Shown here piece after piece: positions 18,726 through 30,043 of a stretch of 64,000 nt of DNA (its first letter is position 1; each line of letters starts with the position of its first letter). The stretch spans positions 1-64,000 of the forward strand of contig JAFLBP010000023.1 of NCBI GenBank assembly GCA_017303875.1, written 5' to 3'. A model generated the notes under the pieces. It made no database searches. It was given only the letters and a program-made list of their open reading frames with translations, and was not told the origin of the DNA. A program made the translations under genes and the position numbers. This DNA comes from Chitinophagales bacterium (GTDB lineage: Bacteria > Bacteroidota > Bacteroidia > Chitinophagales > Saprospiraceae).

Positions 18726-19282
18726 TAAAAACCGAGTTTAGGGGCATCTTCCATGGTCTGACGCTGGGTGAGGTTCAGCTCAAACAACGGCTCGCGCTGA
18801 AAACCGAATGACGCGGCAAACAGGTTGGCAGGGAAGGTCTCCACGCTGTTGTTCAGCTCCTTGGTAGCGTTGTTGAAGAAGCGTCGCGCAGCCGCCAGCT
18901 TGTTCTCCATATCGCCAATTTCCTGCTGGAGGTGTACAAAATTGCTGTTCGCTTTCAAATCCGGATAGGCTTCGGAGGCAATCATCAGTCGGCCAATGGC
19001 GCCGCTGAGCTGGCCGTCGGCGGCAATTTTATCATTGATATTGCCAGCGCTCATGGCGGCGGTGCGGGCTTTGGTGACGTTTTCCAGCACCTCGCGCTCA
19101 TGCGACATGTAGCCTTTCACGGCTTCCACGAGTTGCGGGATGAGGTCGGCGCGTTGCCGCAATTGAACATCAATATCGGAAAAAGCATTCTCCCGGTTGT
19201 TGCGCATTCTGATGATGCGGTTGTAGAGGGATACAAGGTAAATGAGCAATGCGGCAACAATGCCAAGCAGAATCAATAACAT
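18725..19282 (-). CDS. lemA: LemA family protein
   Basis: The start at 19282 gives 185 residues and the classical layout: one N-terminal membrane helix (MLLILLGIVAALLIYLVSLYN) followed by a long helical bundle (DIDVQLRQRADLIPQLVEAVKGYMSHEREVLENVTKAR; GRLMIASEAYPDLKANSNFVHLQQEIGDMENKLAAARRFFNNATKELN). A start at 19342 would add 20 residues. LemA proteins are of unknown molecular role, often encoded next to HtpX-type proteases and DUF3137 proteins, as here. The last base of its stop is the first of htpX. Confidence 0.92.
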   Translation of the reverse strand: MLLILLGIVAALLIYLVSLYNRIIRMRNNRENAFSDIDVQLRQRADLIPQLVEAVKGYMSHEREVLENVTKARTAAMSAGNINDKIAADGQLSGAIGRLMIASEAYPDLKANSNFVHLQQEIGDMENKLAAARRFFNNATKELNNSVETFPANLFAASFGFQREPLFELNLTQRQTMEDAPKLGF

Positions 19283-19377
19283 AAGGGAAATGGTTTTGAA
19301 TTGTTTTGCCAAATATAGGCCGCTTCGGAATAGCGTTTCCAAAAAGTACCGATAAATTCAGGTAAATGTTCGACCAA

Positions 19378-20304
19378 TCAGGGCGAGGGGTTTAAATAAC
19401 GCTCATATACCCGACAAATCTGCGGCAATACCTGCAAATGCGGCAGCATTTTCTGGAAAGGAAGCGGACTGGAATAATCGGTGTTAAAACTGTATTCCAG
19501 CACATTGCTATCGCATTCAACAGCAACGTACATAAAGCCATCCACAAAAAATACCCGATAAATATCGGGATCCAGGTCAAATAGCTGCACGATCATCGCC
19601 CGAACCCCGGAAGACGACAACAGCGGATGCGAAGCGTCGTAATGATCGCTGAAAAACAACAGATTACTGCCTTCTCCCGTACCTGTATTGGCCAAAGGAG
19701 AATAGCCTTCCGCAGCAGCTTTCCTGACTGTATTCCGGCAGATCACTAAGTTGCCGGTAAATGGTCTCGACCAGGCCATTTTTAAAATGAGGCCTTCAAA
19801 AAAAGGTTCGCTGTTATTGCGCGACGAACGCGACAACTTGTCTAACCTCAAGTGAAAACCTTCGCACCAAATATTGCCCGACCGGGCCTGAAAATAGTCG
19901 CGCTCAAAATGGTGTATGATTTTATCCGGCCACAGCTTGTTTTTAAGCAATGCCCTGCAAACACCAACCGGCCCGGGCTGGTGCCGAAGCTCCTCGAAGT
20001 AGTATCGGAGCAACAAAGGATTCAGAAGCGCTTTGTATTTGTCGTCCAAACTACTCGGCGCACTAAATGCCATCAAAAGCGCAACACCGCCAACCACTGT
20101 TGGAAAGAGTAAATACATCTGCCCGTAAGGCAAAAGCCAAAAGCCCCAGCCAATGGCCAGCCCGATGATCAGCAGCGCAATCCAGCGCCGCCGATTGCGC
20201 ACGCGCTGTCGTGCAACGTGCAGCGATTGCACGGCGGGCAGCAGGGTTTGTGTGAAATAAGCCTCAAACGCGCTGTTATTTGTGGTATTGGGAGGAGTCA
20301 TCAC
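19378..20304 (-). CDS. DUF3137 domain membrane protein
   Basis: A 308-residue protein; the start is GTG at 20304 (sharing a base with the upstream stop) or the ATG at 20301. Two close membrane helices lie at about 42-85 (WIALLIIGLAIGWGFWLLPYG; LFPTVVGGVALLMAF). They are followed by the DUF3137 body (FERDYFQARSGNIWCEGFHLRLDKL, FFEGLILKMAWSRPFTGNLVICRN) and a tail (LLSSSGVRAMIVQLFDLDPDIYRVFFVDGFMYVAVE). DUF3137 proteins commonly sit beside lemA, and here lemA follows. No biochemical role is known. Confidence 0.85.
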   Translation of the reverse strand: MMTPPNTTNNSAFEAYFTQTLLPAVQSLHVARQRVRNRRRWIALLIIGLAIGWGFWLLPYGQMYLLFPTVVGGVALLMAFSAPSSLDDKYKALLNPLLLRYYFEELRHQPGPVGVCRALLKNKLWPDKIIHHFERDYFQARSGNIWCEGFHLRLDKLSRSSRNNSEPFFEGLILKMAWSRPFTGNLVICRNTVRKAAAEGYSPLANTGTGEGSNLLFFSDHYDASHPLLSSSGVRAMIVQLFDLDPDIYRVFFVDGFMYVAVECDSNVLEYSFNTDYSSPLPFQKMLPHLQVLPQICRVYERYLNPSP

Positions 20305-21209
20305 TATTTGAATACCGGTTTTTTCCAGGATTTACCGTCGAAAATCATTTTTTTAAAATTTACCTGCACTGAAACGCCGTCTTCATCGGCATACCCGGAT
20401 TCTTTATAATAAATAATGGCGGGTTTGGCGGGCGCTTCCAGCATGTAAGAGAGCATGAATTTATAGCGTTGGTTGTCATGTTGCTCCAATTCCGCTTTGT
20501 CTGCCGGAAAAAAATAAAGCTCCGCGTCTCCCATGCCCATTTCACCAGAAGTGCTCAAAGTGGGCAGTGCCTGAAATTGCCCCTTGCTCCACAGCACATA
20601 ATGCGACTCGGAACCGCAACCGCAGCAAGCGCCAGCTAAATGAAACTCCACAACCTGGTCTACATCGGGCAGCCCGCGGCTGTTGCTAATCGCAAAACTC
20701 ACGATCTCGCTTTCATAATGCATTAAGTCTTTAAACTCATATTGCCCTTTAATGCTGCCCGCCTCTAATACTTTTAACGTGTACTGAAAAACATTGATTT
20801 CGTTCCGGATTGTTTTTTTGATACCCCCCTGTGTGCAACCCAGCAAAAACAATTGTTGCCCGCGCTGGCTCGATGCCTGGGCCAGCAGCGCACCCCATAC
20901 CCAGCCTTCTCCGCCCGACCAGCGGATGCGCTGCCAGGCAGCCTTGCGGCCATTGAGGGTGAGCATGGCAGTATCGTGTTCCAGCACCTGCACCGGCGTG
21001 CCTGCTGCCAACAGAGCGATGCGCTCGCCCTTCAGCGATGGCGCTTTACGCACCTGGGTGTTGTCGCCAAAAATAAAGGTATTGAAGTCTTCCGGTAAAT
21101 ATTCCGGCGCCAATCCAAGCTGGAAAAAGCTGCGCTCTGCTGTGTCTTGCGCGATAGCGCTGAAACAAATGCCACAAAAAAGGGCGAGGTTTAAAAGGTG
21201 TTTTTTCAT
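20304..21209 (-). CDS. Secreted SH3-domain protein
   Basis: A 301-residue protein with a signal peptide (MKKHLLNLALFCGICFSAIAQ) and an SH3-like domain at about 45-110 (FGDNTQVRKAPSLKGERIALLAAGTPVQVLEHD, WSGGEGWVWGALLA). The remaining ~190 residues are beta-rich (VFQYTLKVLEAGS, VDQVVEFHLAGACCGCGSESHYVLW) with a tight Cys cluster. This layout resembles Bacteroidota SH3 proteins of unknown role. It starts 5 nt after the acyl-CoA ligase and overlaps the DUF3137 start by one base, so it belongs to the same operon. Confidence 0.7.
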   Translation of the reverse strand: MKKHLLNLALFCGICFSAIAQDTAERSFFQLGLAPEYLPEDFNTFIFGDNTQVRKAPSLKGERIALLAAGTPVQVLEHDTAMLTLNGRKAAWQRIRWSGGEGWVWGALLAQASSQRGQQLFLLGCTQGGIKKTIRNEINVFQYTLKVLEAGSIKGQYEFKDLMHYESEIVSFAISNSRGLPDVDQVVEFHLAGACCGCGSESHYVLWSKGQFQALPTLSTSGEMGMGDAELYFFPADKAELEQHDNQRYKFMLSYMLEAPAKPAIIYYKESGYADEDGVSVQVNFKKMIFDGKSWKKPVFK

Positions 21210-21214
21210 GAGTT

Positions 21215-22978
21215 TTAAGATGGCGTTCTACTTTTCAAAATCTCCCCACGCCGCAACTTCATGGTCGGGGTAAGCATGCCGTTTTCGGTCGTCCAGGCTT
21301 CGTGCAGCAACTCAAATCGGCGGATGCGCTCTACCGCGCCGAGACGCGTATCATTAACGTGGTCTACTTCCTGTTGTATCAGTTTCTGCACTTTGGGGTT
21401 GAGTACCATGTATTGCGGCGCCGTCCAGTGTACCTTGTTGTCGCGGCACCAGATTTCCAAATGTGGAAAATTGGGCACAATCAGGGCCGAAACGCCGGCT
21501 TCATTGGCGCCCGTCACCAGCGCCTGCGCGATAAACGGCGAGCGCAGCAACTGTTGCTCCACATACGAAGGCGCTACAAACTTGCCGCTGCTGGTTTTAA
21601 ACAACTCACTTTTCCGACCAGTGATACGCAAAAATCGCTTATGCTCTATTCTGCCCAGATCGCCGGTGCGCAACCAACCGTCGGACGTGAATTTTTCCGC
21701 CGTGGCTTCCGGCGCATTCCAGTAGCCCAACATCACATTCGGCCCGCGTACCTCCACTTCGCCATCCGGGGCATCGCCCTCCGGCGCAGCAATCCGAATT
21801 TCCACACCCGGCGCAGCAATCCCTACCGTGCCAAAATGCACACCGCCCGGCTCAAAGCGGTTGAAGGCCACCACCGGACTGGTCTCTGTCAGTCCATAAC
21901 CTTCCCGCACATCCACACCTGCCGCCGAGAACAATCGCCCCAGTCGCGGCGCCATCGCCGCAGCGCCAACCACCACATAGCGCACCCGTCCGCCCATGCG
22001 TTTGCGCCAGCTGCGGTACACCAGCAGATCGGCCACCCAGCGCTTGATGCGGTACAGCGGCGGCATGTCGTGCACACCTGTGTAAGGGAATTTTTCCCCC
22101 AGACCGATGGCCCAGTCCATGATGATTTTTTTAAGTCGCCCGCCCGACTGCCGCTCTTCCCAGAGCCGGTCGTAAATACGCTCCAGAATACGCGGTACGG
22201 CGGCAAAAAAATGCGGCCTGACCTCCCGGAAAGCATCGGCCAATTGATCGTTTGCTTGCGCAAACCATACCGAAGCGCCCGAAGCTTGATAAACCAGCAA
22301 CACCATGCGCTCAAAGACATGACTGAGGGGCAAAAAACTCAGCGCGCGCATTTGCGGCCCGATGGGGGCAATGGCCAGCACGGCCTTTACATTGCTCACC
22401 AAATTGGCATGTGAGAGCATCACACCACGCGGCTGCCCGGTAGTGCCGGAGGTGTACAGCAGCAGTGCCAGGTCTTCGGGCTGTATGCCACCGCGCAGGT
22501 ATTCAATTTTGCCAAGCTCGTGTTCGGAAGGGTCGCAGGCGACATCTTCCCAGGCCGTAGTGCCTGTAAGTGCTTCAAAACTAATGAGTTGTTCGGCGGA
22601 CAATCCGGCCGGCGCAATACGCGCCAGCATATCGGCATTGCTGACAAAACAGGCTTTCAGGCCCGCATCTTTGGCAATAAACGCAATTTCATCGGGGCGT
22701 GCCGTGGCGTGTATGGGCACCGGCACCATGCCGCATTGCAGCAATGCGCCGTCGGCAATCACCCATTTCGGGCTCCCGCAATGCACCAGTACACCCACCC
22801 GATCACCCTTGTGCAGGCCGCGTTCGAGCAGGCCCGCGCTCAGGCGCTCGCGCTCGCGCAGGAGGGCGCCGCTGCTCCAGGAGCGCCATTGGCCGGCTTC
22901 TTGCACAACCAGCGCTTCCTCCAGCGGGAAGCGGGCGGCCTGAAATTCGAGTATTTCAAAGATGCGGGTAAAATTCAT
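21215..22978 (-). CDS. Long-chain acyl-CoA synthetase (AMP-binding)
   Basis: Activates fatty acids to acyl-CoA via acyl-AMP. The 587-residue protein shows the AMP-binding signature YTSGTTGQPRGV at 175-186, the MLSHANLV segment, YGLTETSPV, WLRTGDLG and a final FKTSSGKFVAP hinge, all typical of the FAA1/COG1022 long-chain group. There is no signal peptide. The start lies 1 nt after the M20 hydrolase stop. As part of the LemA-M48 operon it may serve membrane lipid turnover, which is inference. Confidence 0.92.
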   Translation of the reverse strand: MNFTRIFEILEFQAARFPLEEALVVQEAGQWRSWSSGALLRERERLSAGLLERGLHKGDRVGVLVHCGSPKWVIADGALLQCGMVPVPIHATARPDEIAFIAKDAGLKACFVSNADMLARIAPAGLSAEQLISFEALTGTTAWEDVACDPSEHELGKIEYLRGGIQPEDLALLLYTSGTTGQPRGVMLSHANLVSNVKAVLAIAPIGPQMRALSFLPLSHVFERMVLLVYQASGASVWFAQANDQLADAFREVRPHFFAAVPRILERIYDRLWEERQSGGRLKKIIMDWAIGLGEKFPYTGVHDMPPLYRIKRWVADLLVYRSWRKRMGGRVRYVVVGAAAMAPRLGRLFSAAGVDVREGYGLTETSPVVAFNRFEPGGVHFGTVGIAAPGVEIRIAAPEGDAPDGEVEVRGPNVMLGYWNAPEATAEKFTSDGWLRTGDLGRIEHKRFLRITGRKSELFKTSSGKFVAPSYVEQQLLRSPFIAQALVTGANEAGVSALIVPNFPHLEIWCRDNKVHWTAPQYMVLNPKVQKLIQQEVDHVNDTRLGAVERIRRFELLHEAWTTENGMLTPTMKLRRGEILKSRTPS

Positions 22979-22979
22979 A

Positions 22980-24266
22980 TTAGTAGTCGAGTACTAAATG
23001 GCAAAAAGCTTTGACGCCGACATCGAGCCGGCTGTCGTCAATGTAAAAATCGGGCGTGTGGTGGGGGAAAGCCTCCTTGGGGTTCATGCCCTTGGGCATA
23101 CCGCCGACGTTGAAGAAAAATGCGGGGGCTTTTTGTCCGTAAAAGGAAAAATCTTCGGCGCCGGTGGTCCAGTCGGAAGCAATCAACCCGTTCGGGTCGC
23201 AGGCTTTTTGCAGGGAAGGCAGCATTTTTTTGACCAATTCCGGCGTGTTGTAAGTGACTAAGGTTTTGTTGCTGATGTCTACCGTTGCGGTGGCGCCGGA
23301 GGCTTCGGCGATGTTTTCGGCGGTGCGGCGCATGCGTTCGTGCACGTCGCGTTGCATATCGGCGTCGAGGGTGCGGATGGTACCGAAGAACGAGATTTCT
23401 TCCGGAATGATGTTTTCGCGCACCCCGCCGTTGATGCGTCCGACGGTGATGACGACCGGGGCTTTGGTCAGGTTTTCCTGGCGGCTGACGATGGTCTGGA
23501 AGCCCTGAATGATTTGTGCGCCCACCACGATGGGGTCAATGCCGCCCCAGGGTTGCGAGCCGTGGGTTTGTTTGCCTTTTACGCGCACCGAGAACCAGTC
23601 GCTGGAGGCCATCATGGCGCCGCTGCGGTAGGCGATTTTGCCCACTTCGAGGCTTGAAGAGATATGAATGCCGAAGATGGCGTCAATTTTCGGATTGTCC
23701 ATCACGCCTTCTTTAATCATGAGGGGTGCGCCGCCTTCTTCACCGGCCGGCGGGCCTTCTTCGGCGGGCTGAAAGATAAAAACGACCGTTCCTTTGAGGC
23801 GTTTGCGGAGGCCGGAGAGTACTTCGGCGGCGCCCATGAGCATGGCCACGTGGCTGTCGTGTCCGCAGGCATGCATGACGCCCACCTCCGCGCCGTTGTA
23901 TTCGGCTACGGCGGTGGAGGCGAAAGGGATTTCAACGCGTTCCTTGACGGGAAGGGCGTCAATATCGGCCCGCAGGCCGATGACCGGGCCGGGCAGTGCG
24001 CCGCGCAGGACGCCGACCACACCGGTGTGGGCCACTTTAGTGCGCACTTCGAGGCCGAGGCTTTGCAGGTGGCGGGCGATGTATTCGGCGGTTTGCACCT
24101 CGCGGTTGCCGAGTTCAGGGTTTTGGTGAATATGGCGGCGCCATTCGATCACGCGGGGCATGATTTTCTCGGTGGCACTGTGGATCTCGGCGGTGCTGAC
24201 GGGCTGGGCCAGGGCGCTGCCGGAGAGGGTGAGGGCGAGCAGTAGCAGACGAAGACGATTGGTCAT
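22980..24266 (-). CDS. Exported M20 family amidohydrolase
   Basis: A 428-residue hydrolase from the ATG at 24266, which yields a clean signal peptide (MTNRLRLLLLALTLSGSALAQ). Metal-binding motifs of the M20/amidohydrolase (IAA-amino-acid hydrolase/AmhX-like) family are present: WRRHIHQNPELGNRE, LRADIDALPV, HACGHDSH at 132-139, FQPAEEGPPAGEEGGA, the dimerisation-domain segment KGKQTHGSQPWGGIDPI, and GAEDFSFY. Likely substrates are N-acyl amino acids or peptides in the periplasm. It is the first gene of the probable six-gene operon. Confidence 0.9.
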   Translation of the reverse strand: MTNRLRLLLLALTLSGSALAQPVSTAEIHSATEKIMPRVIEWRRHIHQNPELGNREVQTAEYIARHLQSLGLEVRTKVAHTGVVGVLRGALPGPVIGLRADIDALPVKERVEIPFASTAVAEYNGAEVGVMHACGHDSHVAMLMGAAEVLSGLRKRLKGTVVFIFQPAEEGPPAGEEGGAPLMIKEGVMDNPKIDAIFGIHISSSLEVGKIAYRSGAMMASSDWFSVRVKGKQTHGSQPWGGIDPIVVGAQIIQGFQTIVSRQENLTKAPVVITVGRINGGVRENIIPEEISFFGTIRTLDADMQRDVHERMRRTAENIAEASGATATVDISNKTLVTYNTPELVKKMLPSLQKACDPNGLIASDWTTGAEDFSFYGQKAPAFFFNVGGMPKGMNPKEAFPHHTPDFYIDDSRLDVGVKAFCHLVLDY

Positions 24267-24345
24267 GTATATGTTGTGTTTTGAGCCCAAATTTGGATGA
24301 AATGGACGATGAATGGATATTTTTATTTTGATTTTCAGTGGATTG

Positions 24346-24353
24346 CAAAGATA
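24346..24353 (-). promoter_or_regulatory. -7 element upstream of the six-gene operon
   Basis: The minus strand reads TATCTTTG, about 80 nt upstream of the M20 start. No good -33 element is visible. The rest of 24354-24609 holds no supported feature. Confidence 0.4.
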
Positions 24354-24609
24354 TTATTTTTGTAGGGATTTTTGTAGCTTGCGCAAAAACTTGGTTAAGC
24401 AAATCAACTAAGGGAAGAATTTGCCATTTCACACCGTGTAACATTTTCAAACGATCAATAATAGCCTTTCCCGTCGTACATATTTTTCTCTGCGACGGTT
24501 GAAAAACGTGTACGGCGGCCCCCCCGATCATCCTGATTTCAGGTACGATAATGATGTCTGGGTGTTTGGGCGGAATTAGGCGCTCCGCCGCGATAGCTGG
24601 AACTAAGTA

Positions 24610-25635
24610 CTACTCTTCATTCGCCCCAACCCGCCACGGTCGCGAATAAGCTGGACGGATGAGCTGCCAGATATTTCGGGAGTAATCTTTATTATCCAGC
24701 ATTGAAAACAGGATTGACGGATACTTTTGAGTCAGGAAATACTGCGCGGTATCTTTCCGGGTTTCCAAAACCCGAAAAGCACCCCGGCATTCGTTTTCAA
24801 TCGCTGTGTATTGGTTTTCCAGTTCTGTAATGGTCGCCTTGACCCATTCGTAAAATTCATCCGGCACCCGCTCCAGTAACTCCTCCATTGGGGCATGTGT
24901 ACTCAGCTTTTCCCAAACAGACAGGTTGGAAAATTGCGTAATCAGTCGGTGCAGTCGCACGTAATCTTCAAATTTCACCTTTATCCTGAAACCATTCTGA
25001 AACCGGATGACGTAACCCTCGCTGTTTGGCAGATTTTTGCTTTTTAAGACTTTAAAATCGCCCACACCGTCAAACTTTTGCACCAACGGAAATCCTATAT
25101 CTTCAAGCGCCATCTCAAGGCCGGTCTGCGTGTCAATTATAGCCAGGAGAAACAATCCCTCCGTTTGACCATAGTCCACGACAATTTTATTTTCCGGATA
25201 AATAATTTCAAATAGGTAAGTGAGTCCTTGGCGGAGTCGGGGCAGAGCAGGTGCGTATTTGGTGTGCAACCATTCACTGGCTTTAAGCGCCTGCTCGGAG
25301 CTGAAACTTCCACGGGTGCAGATGAAGGGTTTGCCTTTATGCCAGTACAAAATGCCCAAAGAGCCATCGAGTTTTTCAAATACCTCAAAGGGCAGCTTGG
25401 GGAGCGCTTCGGGCGGATGCTCCTCTATATTAAAGAACTTTCCAAAAGGACGCGCTACCACCTGCCCCGCAGCATTGAGCAGCAAGCCCCGGCATGAAAT
25501 GGTGATTTCATTCCATGCCCGTTCGTATTGGGTTTTTGCTGTATAATTGTATAGCCACAAGTCCGCCTCCGGGTGCTTTGTGGCCATCAAATAACCATCT
25601 TCTATCAATTTTTGATACGCATTCATGAGACTCAT
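24610..25635 (-). CDS. T4 Rnl1-like RNA ligase
   Basis: A ligase of the nucleotidyltransferase superfamily that joins RNA 3'-OH and 5'-phosphate ends. From the ATG at 25635 it has 341 residues. Superfamily motifs are visible in order: motif I EKLDGS (nucleophile K88), motif III LFEII (142-146), motif IV EGYVIRF (206-212) and motif V IKVKF (218-222). The region before motif I (ISCRGLLLNAAGQVVARPFGKFFN) is typical of the Rnl1 (RNA_lig_T4_1) group. An upstream TTG at 25644 is possible. It begins 24 nt after hutU on the same strand, so they may be co-transcribed. No polynucleotide kinase or ribotoxin gene is nearby, so the repair target is unknown. Confidence 0.88.
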   Translation of the reverse strand: MSLMNAYQKLIEDGYLMATKHPEADLWLYNYTAKTQYERAWNEITISCRGLLLNAAGQVVARPFGKFFNIEEHPPEALPKLPFEVFEKLDGSLGILYWHKGKPFICTRGSFSSEQALKASEWLHTKYAPALPRLRQGLTYLFEIIYPENKIVVDYGQTEGLFLLAIIDTQTGLEMALEDIGFPLVQKFDGVGDFKVLKSKNLPNSEGYVIRFQNGFRIKVKFEDYVRLHRLITQFSNLSVWEKLSTHAPMEELLERVPDEFYEWVKATITELENQYTAIENECRGAFRVLETRKDTAQYFLTQKYPSILFSMLDNKDYSRNIWQLIRPAYSRPWRVGANEE

Positions 25636-25659
25636 GTGGCGCAAGCCGATATTTCCCCC

Positions 25660-27696
<2,037 letters not shown>

Positions 27697-27718
27697 GTTG
27701 TGGTGCTGAAATGGATCG

Positions 27719-27726
27719 CAAAATTA
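27719..27726 (-). promoter_or_regulatory. -7 element of hutU
   Basis: The minus strand reads TAATTTTG, 22 nt upstream of the hutU ATG; it matches TAnnTTTG. Confidence 0.45.
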
Positions 27727-27911
27727 ATATTAACTTAAATGGTTCGGGTACTTTTTCGTGCATTTCCCCAACGACCTTTGCAGTACAGAAAGCAGTAGAA
27801 AAAGTTTCATGCTCCCGACCTGATTAAACCATCAACACAGAAACAGATTTCAGTAGTTTAAAGGTTAGGATTTTCTCTCGGCCTGCGGACGTAAGTCAAG
27901 CAGGCGATTTT

Positions 27912-28157
27912 TTTTAACTATGAACTATGAACGTTTTTTAACTATGAACTATGAACGTTTTTTAACGATGAACGATTAACGATGAACGATGAATTGATTT
28001 TTAATTTTGGATTTTTGATGCTTAATGCTTGATTTTTAAATAATTAAAAATTCAACATCCAAAATTTATTCATCGTTCATCGTTCATCGTTCATCGTTCA
28101 TCGTTCATCGTTCATCGTTCATCGTTCATCGTTAAAAAACGTTCATCGTTCATCGTT
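27912..28157. repeat. Large heptad-repeat inverted structure
   Basis: The left part holds CTATGAA, CGATGAA and CGATTAA heptads. The right part holds nine uninterrupted TTCATCG units (28069-28131) plus two more after TTAAAAAACG. Because TTCATCG is the complement of CGATGAA, the two sides can form a very long hairpin around an AT-rich centre (ATTTTGGATTTTTGATG... ATCCAAAATT). The right side extends into the end of the Kelch-like gene, whose last codons and TGA stop are heptad sequence. The rest of 27727-27911 shows nothing else. Confidence 0.85.
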
Positions 28158-29762
28158 AAAAAAAACTGCTTTCACCACGACTTGTTCGGTGGCGCTTTCG
28201 AGGCGAATCAGCAAGGGCTGGCCGTGTTGAGCCGGAAGATTGCGTTGTACAACATGGGCGCCTGCCGGAAGATTTTTCAACCATTCCTGATGCAGGGTTT
28301 TACCATTTAAGTCGCTGATAATAAGTCGTACATCACCTGAATATTGCAGATAAAACTTTAAAGAAACCTGCCCGCCGGAAGGATTGGGATAGAGCTGCAA
28401 TTTCAGCGTGCCGGAACTTTGTGCGTTCAGTTGATCCGTGCCGCTGGAGGCATTTTTGATCATTTTTACCTTAAAAATATTACTGCTGGCCTGACTTTCT
28501 GTGCCGGTATTGATCCAGAAGATATTGGGTTGTGTACTGGCTATTCCGCCAAAAATATAACCCAGCAATACCGTATCGGCAGGCAATTCATCTAATTTGA
28601 TGACTTCATTGGCATAGCGCGGCAAATTTTCCGAAGGAATAAATTCTGCTCCTGCGCCCAGCAGCGCCGGCATGGTAATGGGGAGTTTGAATTCCTGCAT
28701 TTGTCCGTCGGCGCGTCGAGTCACCCGCGCAATGGTATTTACAAAAGGCACATTATTGTCCTGCACCAATACTCCGAGGCTGTCGTAAAACTGAGCGATA
28801 CCGCCGAAAAACACATTGTGCATTTCCTGAGTGTTGGCGCTGTACAGGGCTACATTGGCACAATGGTAATGGTTGTAGTATTGTGTAAAATTGGGCGCCA
28901 GGGCATAGCCGCTGCTGTCAATATTCACCGCTGTGAGAAAAGGCAAATCTAAGGTGGGCTGAAAAACGCCTGAAAAAGCGGTAGCGCCCTCGCGGCCGTC
29001 GGGCCAGATCTGGGGCAGCACATTGTAGTCGCGCCGGTGTAGTTCCACACTGTCTGTAAAAGGGGCAAGAAAATTAAATTGCAGGTTGGTACCGTCGTCC
29101 TGAAGTTGAAAACGGCGCACCTGATTGGTATAATCCTGCTGAAAGCCAGGCCCGTGGGTTGGCCCCATAGGGTTGTAGCGACCTTCAAATTTTTGTCCGC
29201 CAACTAAGTAAAATGCGTCATCAATCCGTAGCAGTCGGCCGCCGGTGACGGCAAAGCGCGCGTCCTGATATTGTCTGAAATACGGCGCAAATGCCTGTCC
29301 GTTCAGCACCGCATTCAGCACCGCTGGCAGGTAAATGGCCGTCAGGTAGGGATAAGTGGTATGATCGGCCTTTGTGGCGCTGTAGCCGTAGCCACCAATC
29401 ACATAGAGGTAGTCGCCTTCCTGCAGAAATTCCATATTGGTGCTGCTCAGTTGCTCGCGCAGGGCAGCGGGCAGACTGCTCAGGGGGGCGCTCCATTTCT
29501 GCCCGCTTTGCGGATCCACAACGATCAGTTGGTTATTGTGTCCGGCCACATCAAAAGTGGCAAAAGGCTGGCGGCGGTGCAGGCCGTCGAGGCGCCCGCC
29601 GAGCAGCAGCCACTTGCCGTCGCTGGTGCCAAAGGCAAAAGATTGCAGGCCGCCGAGCTGAGGAATTTGCAGAGGTTCCAGTTGGAGTTGAAACGGCGTG
29701 TTTTGGCCGCGGAGGTTTGGCGTGAGCAGCAACAGCAGCGCAAAAATGCGGAAATAGGGCAT
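28143..29762 (-). CDS. Kelch-like beta-propeller protein with T9SS type A tail
   Basis: A 539-residue secreted protein. The signal peptide is MPYFRIFALLLLLTPNLRGQ. Residues ~35-430 form propeller blades of Kelch type (GKWLLLGGRLDG, DYLYVIGGYG, DAFYLVGGQKFEGR, VLLGYIFGGIAS). The last ~85 residues are a Por-type sorting tail (LQLYPNPSGGQVSLKFYL, VRLIISDLNGKTLHQEWLKNLPAGAHV). The final residues FFNDER and the stop are encoded by heptad repeat sequence. A clear -7 box lies 18 nt upstream. Confidence 0.78.
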   Translation of the reverse strand: MPYFRIFALLLLLTPNLRGQNTPFQLQLEPLQIPQLGGLQSFAFGTSDGKWLLLGGRLDGLHRRQPFATFDVAGHNNQLIVVDPQSGQKWSAPLSSLPAALREQLSSTNMEFLQEGDYLYVIGGYGYSATKADHTTYPYLTAIYLPAVLNAVLNGQAFAPYFRQYQDARFAVTGGRLLRIDDAFYLVGGQKFEGRYNPMGPTHGPGFQQDYTNQVRRFQLQDDGTNLQFNFLAPFTDSVELHRRDYNVLPQIWPDGREGATAFSGVFQPTLDLPFLTAVNIDSSGYALAPNFTQYYNHYHCANVALYSANTQEMHNVFFGGIAQFYDSLGVLVQDNNVPFVNTIARVTRRADGQMQEFKLPITMPALLGAGAEFIPSENLPRYANEVIKLDELPADTVLLGYIFGGIASTQPNIFWINTGTESQASSNIFKVKMIKNASSGTDQLNAQSSGTLKLQLYPNPSGGQVSLKFYLQYSGDVRLIISDLNGKTLHQEWLKNLPAGAHVVQRNLPAQHGQPLLIRLESATEQVVVKAVFFNDER

Positions 29763-29779
29763 GGTATACAGTTTTGATG

Positions 29780-29787
29780 CAAAGGTA
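29780..29787 (-). promoter_or_regulatory. -7 element of the Kelch-like gene
   Basis: The minus strand reads TACCTTTG, 17 nt upstream of the ATG at 29762. Confidence 0.55.
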
Positions 29788-29950
29788 GTCCGGGTTGGCG
29801 GCGACAGGCAGGACTTATGTCACACGGGGCAGTGGGTTAATCCAGTAAATTTACCCTGTTCTCAAGGGCGCGCTTTGTCCTTGCGTGGGGTTGGAGGTTT
29901 GACCTAGTTTTGTTGGGCAAAAAGTGTTAGACATGCAAAAACACGCATGC

Positions 29951-29998
29951 TGGCGCGAGGTTCCACCTCGTGCCCACTATCATGCGGGTTCTACCCGC
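29951..29998 (+). repeat. REP-A copy 4, left flank of RAYT
   Basis: Hairpin 1 at 29952-29974 has arms GGCGCGAGGT / ACCTCGTGCC and loop TCC. Hairpin 2 at 29984-29998 is GCGGGT-TCT-ACCCGC. It ends 45 nt before the RAYT start codon and is the inverted partner of copy 5. Confidence 0.95.
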
Positions 29999-30043
29999 AA
30001 AAAAAAAACACCAGGCAGTAAAAACTTTAAAATACAAACACAC

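Noticed and set aside
24267..24609. Open frame continuing in frame past the RNA ligase stop (about 115 sense codons on the minus strand)
   Set aside because: No start signal, no known motif, and it runs into the M20 signal-peptide region in another frame. It may be chance or a relic, so it is mentioned only as a curiosity.
28069..28131. CRISPR-like regular repeats
   Set aside because: The units are 7 nt with no spacers, so this is a simple tandem repeat, not a CRISPR array.
29924..30043. N-terminal extension of the RAYT reading frame
   Set aside because: The 40 extra codons are mostly REP hairpin sequence; the conserved protein begins at ATG 30044.
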